DNA of 64,000 bases from Thermoanaerobacteraceae bacterium (GTDB lineage Bacteria > Bacillota > JADQBR01): NCBI GenBank assembly GCA_017656305.1, contig JACDOG010000012.1, forward strand, positions 1 through 64,000. The letters are read 5' to 3'. The notes below the pieces were generated by a model that was given only the letters and a program-made list of their open reading frames with translations, was not told where the DNA came from and searched no databases. Below are positions 52,510 to 62,383 of this stretch, in pieces (position 1 is the stretch's first letter; every line of letters begins with the position of its first letter). The position numbers and the translations under genes were made by a program.

Positions 52510-55500
52510 TTGCCGAAGATGGAGACCCTGCAAAAAGTGATGGTTATTGGTTCCGGCCCCATAATTATCGGTCAGGCTGCGGAGTTTGACTATGCCGGCA
52601 CGCAGGCCTGCAAGGCACTGCGGGAAGAAGGTTTGGAAGTGGTACTGGTCAACTCCAACCCGGCTACTATCATGACCGATGGGGATATTGCGGACCGGGT
52701 TTATATAGAGCCTTTAAATGTGGAGACACTTCAGCGGATTATTGCCAAAGAGCGACCCCAGGGACTGCTGCCCACTTTGGGTGGGCAGACGGGGCTTAAT
52801 CTGACCGTTGAGCTGGCGGAACAGGGTGTACTGGAGCAGTATCATGTGCAGCTTTTGGGAACGCCTGTTGCTTCCATTAAACGGGCTGAAGACCGGGAGG
52901 AATTTAAACAATTGATGTTGGATATCGGTGAACCCATCCCCGAAAGTACCATCGCCAGGTCCTTAACAGAGGCTGAGCAGTTTGCGGCGCAGATCGGCTA
53001 CCCGGTAATTGTCCGCCCGGCCTACACGCTTGGTGGCAGCGGCGGCGGTATTGCCCATAACAGGAAGCAGCTGGAGGAAATCGTAACCAAAGGGTTGAAA
53101 TTGAGCCTCATTGGCGAGGTACTGCTGGAAAAAAGTGTTGCCGGGTGGAAAGAGATAGAATATGAAGTGATGCGGGATGCTAAGGATAATTGCATTACCA
53201 TCTGTAATATGGAAAACATTGACCCTATCGGCATTCATACGGGCGATAGTATAGTGGTTGCCCCGTCCCAGACACTGTCCGACAAGGAGTATCAAATGCT
53301 GCGTACGGCTGCCATTAAGATTATCCGGGCGCTGGAAGTGGAGGGCGGTTGTAACGTGCAGTTTGCCCTGGACCCCAACAGCATGGATTACTACGTAATT
53401 GAAGTTAACCCCAGGGTAAGCCGCTCTAGTGCCCTGGCGTCCAAGGCTACTGGTTACCCTATTGCCAAAATGGCTGCCAAGATTGCTATCGGCATGGGGC
53501 TGGATGAAATAATCAACCCGGTAACCGGTAAGACTACAGCTTGTTTTGAACCGGCCTTGGACTACGTGGTGGTTAAAATACCGCGGTGGCCTTTTGACAA
53601 GTTTGCATCTGCTGAGCGCAGTCTCACTACGCAGATGAAAGCTACCGGAGAGGTAATGGCTATTGACCGCACTTTTGAAGCTGCCCTGTTAAAAGCTGTG
53701 CGCTCGTTGGAAATTGGTTATTACGGGCTGCGCATTCCGGATTCGCTCATCTGGTCTGACATGGAGCTGGAGCACAAGTTGAAGGTAGCCGACGATGAAC
53801 GTATTTTTGCCATTGCCGAGGCTTTCAGGCGGTCGTGGACCGTGAAGGAAGTAGAGCTTTTGACCAAAATAGACCGGTTTTTCCTGGAAAAAATTAAATA
53901 TCTGGTAGACCTGGAATACCGTCTGCTGGAAGAAAGACTATCTCCCGGGCTGCTTCGGGAACTAAAACAGGCGGGTTTTTCCGACTACCAGATAGCAAAG
54001 ATACTGGGCATTAGTACCCAGACTGTACGTGATACACGGAAAAAGGCAGGCATCATCCCGGTATATAAAGTGGTAGACACATGTGCTGCCGAGTTTGAGG
54101 CGCACACCCCCTATTTTTATTCCACCTATGAAGAAGAAAACGAAGCGGAGGTTGCCAATAGAAAAAAGGTATTGGTGATTGGTTCCGGGCCTATCCGTAT
54201 CGGCCAGGGGATAGAATTTGACTACTGTTCGGTGCACTCCGTGTGGGCATTGAAAGAAGCTGGTATTCAGTCAATCATTGTCAACAACAATCCCGAAACG
54301 GTTAGTACTGACTTTGATACCTCGGATCGACTGTATTTTGAACCGCTCACCCTGGAGGATGTTTTGAACATTGTAGATTTGGAACAGCCTGACGGCGTTA
54401 TTGTACAGTTTGGCGGTCAGACGGCCATCAACCTGGCCGGCGGGCTGGCGGAACACGGTGTGCCTATTCTGGGGACGGACATCCAATCCATTGACGCTGC
54501 AGAGGATCGGGATAAGTTTGAACGCCTCCTGCAGTCCCTGGATATTCCGCAGTCGGAAGGACGGTCCGCTACCCGGGTGGAGGAGGCCCTGGAAGTGGCA
54601 AAGGAATTGGGCTTTCCGGTGCTGGTGCGGCCGTCGTATGTTATCGGGGGTCGTGCCATGGAAGTGGTACACAACCTGGATGAACTGAAGAACTATATGG
54701 AAACGGCGGTAAAGGTATCGCCCAAACACCCCGTGCTGATAGACAAGTATATCAGGGGCAAGGAAGTGGAAGTGGATGCCATCAGTGACGGGGCCAACAC
54801 CTTAATTCCGGGGATTATGGAACACATTGAAAGAGCCGGTGTTCACTCCGGTGACAGCATGGCAGTATACCCGCCGCAGACCTTGACTGAAGAGGAAATT
54901 GACCAAATCGTGGAATACACGGAACGGATTTCCCGGGCACTAGAAATCAAGGGGCTGATAAACATTCAGTATGTTGTGGAGGACGGAAAGGTTTACGTTC
55001 TGGAGGTGAACCCGAGAGCCTCCAGGACAGTACCTATTCTCAGCAAGGTAACCGGTATACCCATGGTCAAGGTGGCTACCAAAGTCATGCTGGGGTATAC
55101 GTTGAAAGACCAGGGTTACCAGCCGGGGCTGAAAGCTCCCGTTGACTACGTGGCGGTAAAAGCACCGGTCTTTTCGTTTGAAAAACTTACCAAGGTAGAG
55201 CCTTCCCTGGGACCGGAAATGAAATCCACAGGGGAAGTGATGGGACTGGACAGCACCTTTGCCGGCGCTTTGTATAAGGCCATGACTGCTGTGGGCGCCA
55301 GCATTCCCGAGCAGGGCAAAATTTTAGTATCAATTGCCGACAAGGATAAGGAAGAGGCTGTTGAACTGGCTGCCAGATTGCAGCAGTTCGGTTTTGCCCT
55401 GGTCGGAACCGGGGGCACCGCTGAGTTCCTGCGGCAGCAAGGTGTTGCCATAGAAACCCTGTCCGAAAAAGATGCCCGTGAAATTGACGGTTATATCCGT

Positions 55501-55746
55501 GCCGGTAACGTTGACCTGGTAATCAACACTTCCACAAAAGGGAAAATTCCCGGCCGGTTCGGGTTCAGACTGCGCCGGGCAGCTACGGAATACGGTGTTT
55601 TGTGCCTTACTTCCCTGGATACGGCCAGGAGCCTCCTGGATGTGATAAAAGTCAAACGCAACAAGAAACCCCTGGATTGCCTGGCGGTGCAGGATTATCT
55701 GCAGAATGAGAAAGATAGCGTACAGACGCAAATGGGTATTGTTTAA
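52510..55746 (+). CDS. carB: carbamoyl-phosphate synthase, large subunit
   Basis: A 1078-residue duplicated ATP-grasp enzyme. Each half starts with a GSGPI-type loop ([11 protein letters not shown] and [11 protein letters not shown]); the C-terminal MGS-like domain from about residue 940 is allosteric. TTG 52510 gives [16 protein letters not shown], which fits the family, and lies after TAGGAGTGAT; the GTG at 52501 is within that site. Confidence 0.97.
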   Translation: MPKMETLQKVMVIGSGPIIIGQAAEFDYAGTQACKALREEGLEVVLVNSNPATIMTDGDIADRVYIEPLNVETLQRIIAKERPQGLLPTLGGQTGLNLTVELAEQGVLEQYHVQLLGTPVASIKRAEDREEFKQLMLDIGEPIPESTIARSLTEAEQFAAQIGYPVIVRPAYTLGGSGGGIAHNRKQLEEIVTKGLKLSLIGEVLLEKSVAGWKEIEYEVMRDAKDNCITICNMENIDPIGIHTGDSIVVAPSQTLSDKEYQMLRTAAIKIIRALEVEGGCNVQFALDPNSMDYYVIEVNPRVSRSSALASKATGYPIAKMAAKIAIGMGLDEIINPVTGKTTACFEPALDYVVVKIPRWPFDKFASAERSLTTQMKATGEVMAIDRTFEAALLKAVRSLEIGYYGLRIPDSLIWSDMELEHKLKVADDERIFAIAEAFRRSWTVKEVELLTKIDRFFLEKIKYLVDLEYRLLEERLSPGLLRELKQAGFSDYQIAKILGISTQTVRDTRKKAGIIPVYKVVDTCAAEFEAHTPYFYSTYEEENEAEVANRKKVLVIGSGPIRIGQGIEFDYCSVHSVWALKEAGIQSIIVNNNPETVSTDFDTSDRLYFEPLTLEDVLNIVDLEQPDGVIVQFGGQTAINLAGGLAEHGVPILGTDIQSIDAAEDRDKFERLLQSLDIPQSEGRSATRVEEALEVAKELGFPVLVRPSYVIGGRAMEVVHNLDELKNYMETAVKVSPKHPVLIDKYIRGKEVEVDAISDGANTLIPGIMEHIERAGVHSGDSMAVYPPQTLTEEEIDQIVEYTERISRALEIKGLINIQYVVEDGKVYVLEVNPRASRTVPILSKVTGIPMVKVATKVMLGYTLKDQGYQPGLKAPVDYVAVKAPVFSFEKLTKVEPSLGPEMKSTGEVMGLDSTFAGALYKAMTAVGASIPEQGKILVSIADKDKEEAVELAARLQQFGFALVGTGGTAEFLRQQGVAIETLSEKDAREIDGYIRAGNVDLVINTSTKGKIPGRFGFRLRRAATEYGVLCLTSLDTARSLLDVIKVKRNKKPLDCLAVQDYLQNEKDSVQTQMGIV

Positions 55747-55817
55747 CCAGAAATCATTGGATAAACTAGGGTTAACAGGCAAGTCTGGAAAAATTTTAAT
55801 TTAAGGAGGAGAACCCA

Positions 55818-56756
55818 GTGAGTCTTTTTCAACCGACCGGTGTTGAGCTGCGCGGCAAGGATTTCTTGAGTTTAAGTGATTTTTCCCCGGCGGAAATTGA
55901 CTACCTGATCAACCTGGCCATGGAGCTGAAGGATTTGCAGCGCAAGGGGGAACCCCATCATTTTCTGCGGGGTAAAGTGCTGGCGATGATCTTTGAGAAA
56001 AATTCCACGCGTACCCGGGTATCCTTTGAGACCGGGATTTACCAGCTTGGGGGACAAGGCTTGTTTCTAAGCAGCCGGGATCTGCAGTTAGGCCGGGGTG
56101 AAACCATTTACGATACCGCCAGGGTGCTGTCCCGGTACGTGCAGGGCATCATGATCCGCACTTTTTCCCATGAACAGGTGGAGGAACTGGCGGAAGCAGC
56201 AGACGTACCGGTGATTAACGGTCTTACGGATCTGTTGCACCCCTGCCAGGTGCTGGCCGATTTGATGACCATTAAGGAGAAAAAAGGGCGGCTGGAAGGT
56301 ATTAAGGTGGCTTATATCGGTGACGGCAATAACGTTGCCAACTCGCTGATTAACGGTTGTACCAAAATGAACATGGAAATACGAGTGGCGACGCCGCTGG
56401 GATATGAACCAGATGCCAATGTTGTGGAAGCTGCCAAAGAAAATGCCGGGAATGTCATTCTCACTCAGGATGTGGAAGAAGCGGCTAAAGGTGTAGACGT
56501 GCTTTATACGGACGTATGGGCCAGTATGGGCCAGGAAGAGGAACAGGCGGAACGGCAAAAAGCTTTTGCCGAGTACCAGATAAACTCCAACGTGCTGTCG
56601 CTGGCGAAAAAGGACGCAATTGTCATGCACTGCTTGCCGGCGCACAGAGGAGAGGAGATTACTGCCGAAGTAATTGACGGACCGCAGTCGGTGGTGTTTG
56701 ACGAGGCAGAAAACCGCCTGCACGCGCAAAAGGCAATTATGGCGTCCATAATGTAA
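55818..56756 (+). CDS. argF: ornithine carbamoyltransferase
   Basis: A 312-residue enzyme that makes citrulline. Carbamoyl phosphate motif STRTR, LLHPCQ and ornithine motif MHCLPAHRGEE are intact. GTG 55818 follows AAGGAGGA. The biosynthetic role follows from neighbours; no arcA or arcC is seen. Confidence 0.97.
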   Translation: MSLFQPTGVELRGKDFLSLSDFSPAEIDYLINLAMELKDLQRKGEPHHFLRGKVLAMIFEKNSTRTRVSFETGIYQLGGQGLFLSSRDLQLGRGETIYDTARVLSRYVQGIMIRTFSHEQVEELAEAADVPVINGLTDLLHPCQVLADLMTIKEKKGRLEGIKVAYIGDGNNVANSLINGCTKMNMEIRVATPLGYEPDANVVEAAKENAGNVILTQDVEEAAKGVDVLYTDVWASMGQEEEQAERQKAFAEYQINSNVLSLAKKDAIVMHCLPAHRGEEITAEVIDGPQSVVFDEAENRLHAQKAIMASIM

Positions 56757-56834
56757 TTCGAGAAGCCAGAAGACAGAATTTAAGATAGAAAACAGAAGTC
56801 AGAAGGATTTATTCTGGCTCCTGAATTCTAACAG
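56756..56834 (+). repeat. dispersed intergenic hairpin repeat, copy F
   Basis: GAGAAGCCAGAAGACAGAAT with further AGAAGTCAGAAGG units, then a right arm TATTCTGGCTCCTGAATTCT. It fills most of the argF-argG gap and contains AGAAGACAGAATTTA at 56768-56782. Confidence 0.7.
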
Positions 56835-56855
56835 ATTGTTGGGAGGTTACGAGTA

Positions 56856-58058
56856 ATGAAAAAAGTTGTGCTTGCATATTCTGGAGGTCTGGACACCTCC
56901 ATCATCATTCCCTGGCTAAAGGAAAATTACGGTTACGAGGTTATTGCCATGGCGGCGGATGTAGGGCAGGGTGAAGAACTGGAGCCGCTGCATGAAAAGG
57001 CCATTAAAAGCGGCGCCCAAAAATTATATATTGAGGACGTAAAGGAGGAGTTTTTGACTGACTTTGTCTGGCCCACGCTGAAGGCCGGGGCGGTTTATGA
57101 AGGTAAGTACCTGCTGGGTACTTCTTTTGCACGGCCATTAATTGCCAAGAAACTGGTGGAAATTGCGCATAAGGAAGGTGCCGAGGCTGTTGCCCACGGT
57201 GCTACCGGTAAAGGCAACGACCAGGTCCGCTTTGAGTTAACCGTGAAAGCCTTGGATCCTGACTTAAAAATAATCGCTCCCTGGCGGGAATGGGATATCC
57301 GGTCAAGGGAGGATGCCATTGACTATGCCAAAGAACGGGGCATTCCCGTACCCGTTACCAAGGAGCGTCCCTACAGTATGGACCGCAACATCTGGCACCT
57401 GAGCCATGAGGGCGGGGATTTGGAAGATCCTTGGAATGAACCAAAAGATGATGTTTTCATGATTATTACACCGCCGGAAAAGGCTCCCGATAAACCTACC
57501 TACGTGGAAATAGAGTTTGAGCAGGGTGTGCCGGTGGCTGTGGACGGCGAGAAACTGCCTCCGGTACGTCTCATGGAAAAATTAAATGAGGTAGCTGCAG
57601 CCAACGGTGTGGGTATTGTAGATATAGTAGAAAACCGTTTGGTGGGCATGAAGTCCCGGGGGGTTTATGAAACACCGGGAGGTACGGTGCTTTATACCGC
57701 TCACCGCGAGCTGGAATATCTGACCTTGGACCGAATGACCATGCACTTCAAGGAACAGGTAGCGGCCAAATACGCGGAACTGGTCTACGACGGGATATGG
57801 TATTCACCGCTGCGAGAGGCGCTGGATGCTTTTGTGGACAGCACGCAGAAAACGGTTACCGGTACGGTTCGTTTGAAGCTGTACAAGGGCAACTGCACGC
57901 CGGCAGGCATCAAGTCGCCGTACTCGCTTTACAGTGAGGAATTTGCTACCTTTGGGGAAGATGAAGTGTACAATCAGAAAGATGCTGAAGGTTTTATCAA
58001 TCTTTTCGGCTTACCGCTGAAAGTGAGAGCCTTGATGGAGAAAAAGCATTCCAAATAG
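56856..58058 (+). CDS. argG: argininosuccinate synthase
   Basis: A 400-residue ATP-dependent ligase joining citrulline and aspartate. The PP-loop AYSGGLDTS is at the N-terminus. GGGAGG precedes the ATG. Next to argH as usual. Confidence 0.98.
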   Translation: MKKVVLAYSGGLDTSIIIPWLKENYGYEVIAMAADVGQGEELEPLHEKAIKSGAQKLYIEDVKEEFLTDFVWPTLKAGAVYEGKYLLGTSFARPLIAKKLVEIAHKEGAEAVAHGATGKGNDQVRFELTVKALDPDLKIIAPWREWDIRSREDAIDYAKERGIPVPVTKERPYSMDRNIWHLSHEGGDLEDPWNEPKDDVFMIITPPEKAPDKPTYVEIEFEQGVPVAVDGEKLPPVRLMEKLNEVAAANGVGIVDIVENRLVGMKSRGVYETPGGTVLYTAHRELEYLTLDRMTMHFKEQVAAKYAELVYDGIWYSPLREALDAFVDSTQKTVTGTVRLKLYKGNCTPAGIKSPYSLYSEEFATFGEDEVYNQKDAEGFINLFGLPLKVRALMEKKHSK

Positions 58059-58078
58059 AAAAAAAGGTGTGTGATATT

Positions 58079-59482
58079 ATGAAACTTTGGGGTGGAAGAT
58101 TTACAAAGAACACCGACAAGCTGGTGGAGGATTTTCATTCCTCCATTTCTTTTGACTGCAAATTGTACAGGCACGATATCAGGGGCAGTATTGCCCATGC
58201 CCGGATGCTGGGTGAGACCGGAATTATTTCTCAAGAGGATGCCCAGACAATCATTCGGGGCTTAAGGGAGATACTGGCTGACCTGGAAGCCGGGCGGGTG
58301 GAGCTCAGTACCGAGGCAGAGGACATTCACATGAATATTGAGCAGCTGCTGATAGAGCGGATAGGTGATGTAGGTAAAAAGCTGCATACCGCCCGCAGCC
58401 GCAACGACCAGGTGGCGCTGGATACACGCCTGTATTTGAAAGAGGAAATAGAAACCATTGCCCGGCTGCTGGTTGATTTGCAGGAGGCTATCGTGGAGGT
58501 GGCCGAGGTCCATGTGGACACCATTATGCCAGGGTACACACACCTGCAGAAAGCGCAGCCCGTTACCTTCGGGCATCATCTCATGGCTTACTTTGAGATG
58601 TTTCAGCGGGATTGGGAGCGCCTGAAGGACTGCTACAAACGCACCGACGTTTGTCCCCTGGGTTCCGGGGCCTTGGCCGGTACCACCTTCCCCATAGACC
58701 GGCACCTGGTAGCCAGGGAATTAGGTTTTAGTAAAATTTCCCGTAACAGCCTGGATGCAGTCAGCGATCGGGATTATATCGTAGAGTTTGCGGCAGCGGC
58801 CTCACTGATCATGACGCATTTAAGCAGGCTGTGCGAGGAGATTATTCTCTGGGCTTCCCATGAGTTTGCGTTTATTGAACTGGATGACGGCTACAGCACC
58901 GGCTCCAGCATCATGCCGCAGAAGAAAAATCCTGACGTGGCTGAGCTGGTGCGCGGCAAAGCGGGACGGGTTTACGGTCACCTGGTGGGTTTGCTTACCA
59001 TGATTAAGGGACTGCCCCTGGCTTATAACAAGGATTTGCAGGAAGATAAGGAGGCACTTTTTGACGTGGTGGACACCGTGAAAAAAAGCTTGCTGGTGTT
59101 TGCACCCATGCTGAGGACTATCACTGTCAACAAGGCAAGGATGCTTCAGGGGGCCCGGGGTGGCTTTACCAACGCCACTGATGTGGCCGATTACCTGGTT
59201 AAGAAGGGACTAGGCTTTCGCGATGCCCACCGGATTGTCGGTGAGCTAGTGTTATACGCCATTGAAAAGGAGAAAAACTTGGAGGAGCTTACATTGGAGG
59301 AATTTAAGCAGTTTGACAGGGCTTTTGATGAGGACGTTTACGAAGCCATTTCGGTGGAAGCCTGTGTCAAGCGGCGGGATGTTTACGGCGGGCCGGCGCC
59401 GCAGGCGGTACTTCAGGCAATCAATGAGGCCAAGAAGGTACTCAAATCCAACCGTGATGCATATAATGAAAAATTAAGATAG
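58079..59482 (+). CDS. argH: argininosuccinate lyase
   Basis: A 467-residue enzyme of the fumarase superfamily, final step to arginine. The signature [11 protein letters not shown] is intact. ATG 58079 gives the family start [11 protein letters not shown] 58067 is upstream in frame without a better ribosome site. Last gene of the arginine set. Confidence 0.97.
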   Translation: MKLWGGRFTKNTDKLVEDFHSSISFDCKLYRHDIRGSIAHARMLGETGIISQEDAQTIIRGLREILADLEAGRVELSTEAEDIHMNIEQLLIERIGDVGKKLHTARSRNDQVALDTRLYLKEEIETIARLLVDLQEAIVEVAEVHVDTIMPGYTHLQKAQPVTFGHHLMAYFEMFQRDWERLKDCYKRTDVCPLGSGALAGTTFPIDRHLVARELGFSKISRNSLDAVSDRDYIVEFAAAASLIMTHLSRLCEEIILWASHEFAFIELDDGYSTGSSIMPQKKNPDVAELVRGKAGRVYGHLVGLLTMIKGLPLAYNKDLQEDKEALFDVVDTVKKSLLVFAPMLRTITVNKARMLQGARGGFTNATDVADYLVKKGLGFRDAHRIVGELVLYAIEKEKNLEELTLEEFKQFDRAFDEDVYEAISVEACVKRRDVYGGPAPQAVLQAINEAKKVLKSNRDAYNEKLR

Positions 59483-59565
59483 TTTTAAAAAGAAGGATTT
59501 TTGCTTCCGGTTGGCGAATGAACACCGTTAGCAAAAAATTATGCAGGATGGAAGGATGGTAGGTT

Positions 59566-61083
59566 ATGAAATTTCTGGTTATTGCTATCTATGTTTGTGT
59601 TGTTTTAGTTGTTGCTGTGATTAGCATGAGAAAAACCCATACTGCAGAGGACTTTGTCCTGGGGAACCGGTCTATCGGCCCCTGGATTTCTGCATTTGCA
59701 TACGGCACGACGTATTTCTCGGCCGTATTATTTATTGGTTACGCGGGAAAAGTCGGCTGGGGGTTTGGACTGTCTTCGCTGTGGATTGTATTGGGAAATG
59801 CCTTTATCGGGTGTTACCTGGCGTGGAAAGTGCTGGCCAAACCTACCCGGCAAATGACTGTCAGGCTCGACGCCCGCACCATGCCGGAATTTTTGGAAGC
59901 ACGGTTTGACAGCAGGCGAATGAAAATTGTTTCCGCACTGATAATCTTCACTTTTTTAGTTCCCTACTCGGCATCCGTATACATGGGATTGAGCTACTTT
60001 TTTGAGGAAATTTTCGGTATTCCCTTCACGCAGGCCCTGCTGTTTATGGCAGTACTGACCGGAATTTACCTGGTTATGGGCGGCTATTTTGCCATAACCC
60101 TGACTGATTTCATACAGGGTATTGTCATGATTTTCGGTGTTATCCTGCTGGTGTTTTTCGTTGTTACGGACTCGCAGGTGGGTGGCCTGGCCGCCGGTTT
60201 GAGCAGGCTGGCCAGCTACAACCCGAAATTGGTGCAGCCCATTGGGCCGCCCGGCTTTTGGCCGCTGCTTTCTCTGGTAGTGCTTACCAGTCTGGGTACG
60301 TGGGGTTTGCCCCAGATGGTCCATAAATATTATTCCATAAAAGATGAAGAGTCTATTCCCAAAGCAGTGATAGTCACCACAGGGTTTGCCCTGCTGATGA
60401 CTTTTGGTGCATATTTTACCGGAAGTCTCAGCCGCCTGTTCTTTGATAACAAAATGCCATTGGGACCTAAGGGTGTTCCCAGTCCGGACGTGATTATGCC
60501 GCAGATAATTAACCAGGCACTGCCTGAAGTTGTGGCTGCTATCATTTTATTGCTGGTACTAGCGGCATCCATGTCCACCCTGGCCTCCCTTGTGCTGGTA
60601 TCCAGCTCGGCAATAGCTATCGACCTGGTTCAGGGGGCTATTAAGCCGGATATCAGCAAAAGACAGGTGGTGCTGCTGTTGAGGATACTTTGTGTCGTAT
60701 TTATCGGCCTGTCGTTGTATCTGGCACTGACGCCGACTATTATTTTGACCCTGATGTCCATTTCCTGGGGAACAGTCGCCGGCGCGTTTTTTGCACCGTA
60801 CCTGTACGGGCTGTACTGGCGCGGTGTTACCAGAGCTGGGGCCTGGGCAGGAATGATTACCGGGCTTACCATTTCCCTGGGATTGTCCTTATACACGCAT
60901 ATGAACTCTCAATACATTCCCATGATCGGCTCGCTGGCTATTGTGGTACCTCTGGTAGTGGTGCCCGCGGTGAGCCTGGTAACTCAGGGTTATCCCCAGG
61001 AACACCTGGTTAAGGTGTACGGTGATGACTGGGGAACTGGACAAATCAACGACAAAGGACTGGTGACGCATGATTTGGGATAA
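59566..61083 (+). CDS. sodium:solute symporter family protein
   Basis: A 505-residue SSS-family (PutP-like) transporter with about 13 spans. The N-terminal AEDFVLGNRSIGPWISAFA region is typical of the family. The substrate cannot be read from sequence. Its end overlaps the phenylacetate-CoA ligase start by 14 bases, so an aryl acid or similar organic acid is a fair guess (inference). AAGGATGG precedes the ATG. Confidence 0.85.
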   Translation: MKFLVIAIYVCVVLVVAVISMRKTHTAEDFVLGNRSIGPWISAFAYGTTYFSAVLFIGYAGKVGWGFGLSSLWIVLGNAFIGCYLAWKVLAKPTRQMTVRLDARTMPEFLEARFDSRRMKIVSALIIFTFLVPYSASVYMGLSYFFEEIFGIPFTQALLFMAVLTGIYLVMGGYFAITLTDFIQGIVMIFGVILLVFFVVTDSQVGGLAAGLSRLASYNPKLVQPIGPPGFWPLLSLVVLTSLGTWGLPQMVHKYYSIKDEESIPKAVIVTTGFALLMTFGAYFTGSLSRLFFDNKMPLGPKGVPSPDVIMPQIINQALPEVVAAIILLLVLAASMSTLASLVLVSSSAIAIDLVQGAIKPDISKRQVVLLLRILCVVFIGLSLYLALTPTIILTLMSISWGTVAGAFFAPYLYGLYWRGVTRAGAWAGMITGLTISLGLSLYTHMNSQYIPMIGSLAIVVPLVVVPAVSLVTQGYPQEHLVKVYGDDWGTGQINDKGLVTHDLG

Positions 61084-62383
61084 GACTCACGAATGCATGG
61101 ACCGGGAACAGTTGCAGCAGCTGCAGTTGGCACGATTAAAAGAAACTTTACACTGGGTTTACGAACGGGTTCCCTTTTACCGTGAAAAATTTGACAGTGT
61201 GGGCCTGCGGCCCGGCGATGTGAAATCACTGGAAGATATCAGAGTGCTGCCCTTTACTACCAAGGATGACCTGCGCGACAATTACCCGTTTGGGTTATTT
61301 GCCGTGCCCAAGGAGGAACTGGTGAGGGTGCATGCCTCTTCCGGCACTACCGGCAAACCGGTAGTTGTCGGTTATACGGCTGAAGACCTGGATATGTGGA
61401 CAGACCTGGTTGCTCGGATGGTGACGCTGGCCGGGGTCACCTCCAGGGATGTGGCCCAGGTGGCCTTTGGCTACGGTTTGTTTACCGGGGGCTTCGGGCT
61501 GCACTATGGCTTGGAACGAGTGGGAGCCATGGTGGTGCCTGCCTCCGGCGGCAATTCGGAGAAACAGATTATGCTAATGCAGGACTTTGGTACCACTGTG
61601 CTGATCAGCACTCCTACCTATGCGCTTTACCTGGCGGAAGTAGCCCGGAAGATGGGAGTTGACCCGCGCTGCGACCTGCAGGTGCGGCTGGGTCTCTTCG
61701 GCGGTGAACCCTGGACCGAGGAGATGCGTCAGGAAATTGAACAGCAGTGGGGTATGAAAGCTACTGATAACTACGGCCTTAGCGAGGTGCTTGGCCCGGG
61801 TGTGGCTGGAGAATGTAAGTACACTTGCGGGCACCACATCGCAGAGGACCATTTCCTGGTGGAGGTAATTGACCCGGAAACCGGGGAAAACCTCGGCCCG
61901 GGGGAAGAAGGAGAACTGGTATTCACCAGTCTTACCAAGAAGGCTTTTCCGGTGATCCGCTTCCGCACCAAGGATATTTCGGTGATTACTCGGGAACCCT
62001 GCAAGTGCGGGCGTACCACGGCACGCATGCGGAAGGTTACCGGGCGCACCGATGACATGCTGATTATTCGCGGTGTCAATGTTTTTCCGTCCCAGATTGA
62101 GAGCGTGCTGATGAATATTAAGGGAGTGTCACCGCATTACAGATTAAACGTCACCAAACGGGGTTACCTGGATGAGCTGGAAGTGCTGGTGGAAGTTTCG
62201 GAAGAAACATTTGACGATCGCTTCAAGGAACTGGAGAAACTGGAGGATCAGATAAGGCAAAAACTTTACTCGGTATTATCTATTAATGCCAGGGTACGGC
62301 TGGTGGAACCCCATACACTGGAGCGGACTTCCGGTAAGGCTAAAAGGGTTTATGACTATAGAAACGAAGAAAGGGGAGTATAA
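61070..62383 (+). CDS. paaK: phenylacetate--CoA ligase
   Basis: A 437-residue AMP-forming ligase. The ATP loop ASSGTTGKP, the adenylation strand DNYGLSE and a C-terminal domain ending in SGKAKR are present. A CKCG pair lies in the C-terminal part, as in other PaaK. It interconverts phenylacetate (or indoleacetate) and the CoA thioester. TAATG overlap with iorA suggests that the two act together on aryl-CoA. Confidence 0.92.
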   Translation: MIWDKTHECMDREQLQQLQLARLKETLHWVYERVPFYREKFDSVGLRPGDVKSLEDIRVLPFTTKDDLRDNYPFGLFAVPKEELVRVHASSGTTGKPVVVGYTAEDLDMWTDLVARMVTLAGVTSRDVAQVAFGYGLFTGGFGLHYGLERVGAMVVPASGGNSEKQIMLMQDFGTTVLISTPTYALYLAEVARKMGVDPRCDLQVRLGLFGGEPWTEEMRQEIEQQWGMKATDNYGLSEVLGPGVAGECKYTCGHHIAEDHFLVEVIDPETGENLGPGEEGELVFTSLTKKAFPVIRFRTKDISVITREPCKCGRTTARMRKVTGRTDDMLIIRGVNVFPSQIESVLMNIKGVSPHYRLNVTKRGYLDELEVLVEVSEETFDDRFKELEKLEDQIRQKLYSVLSINARVRLVEPHTLERTSGKAKRVYDYRNEERGV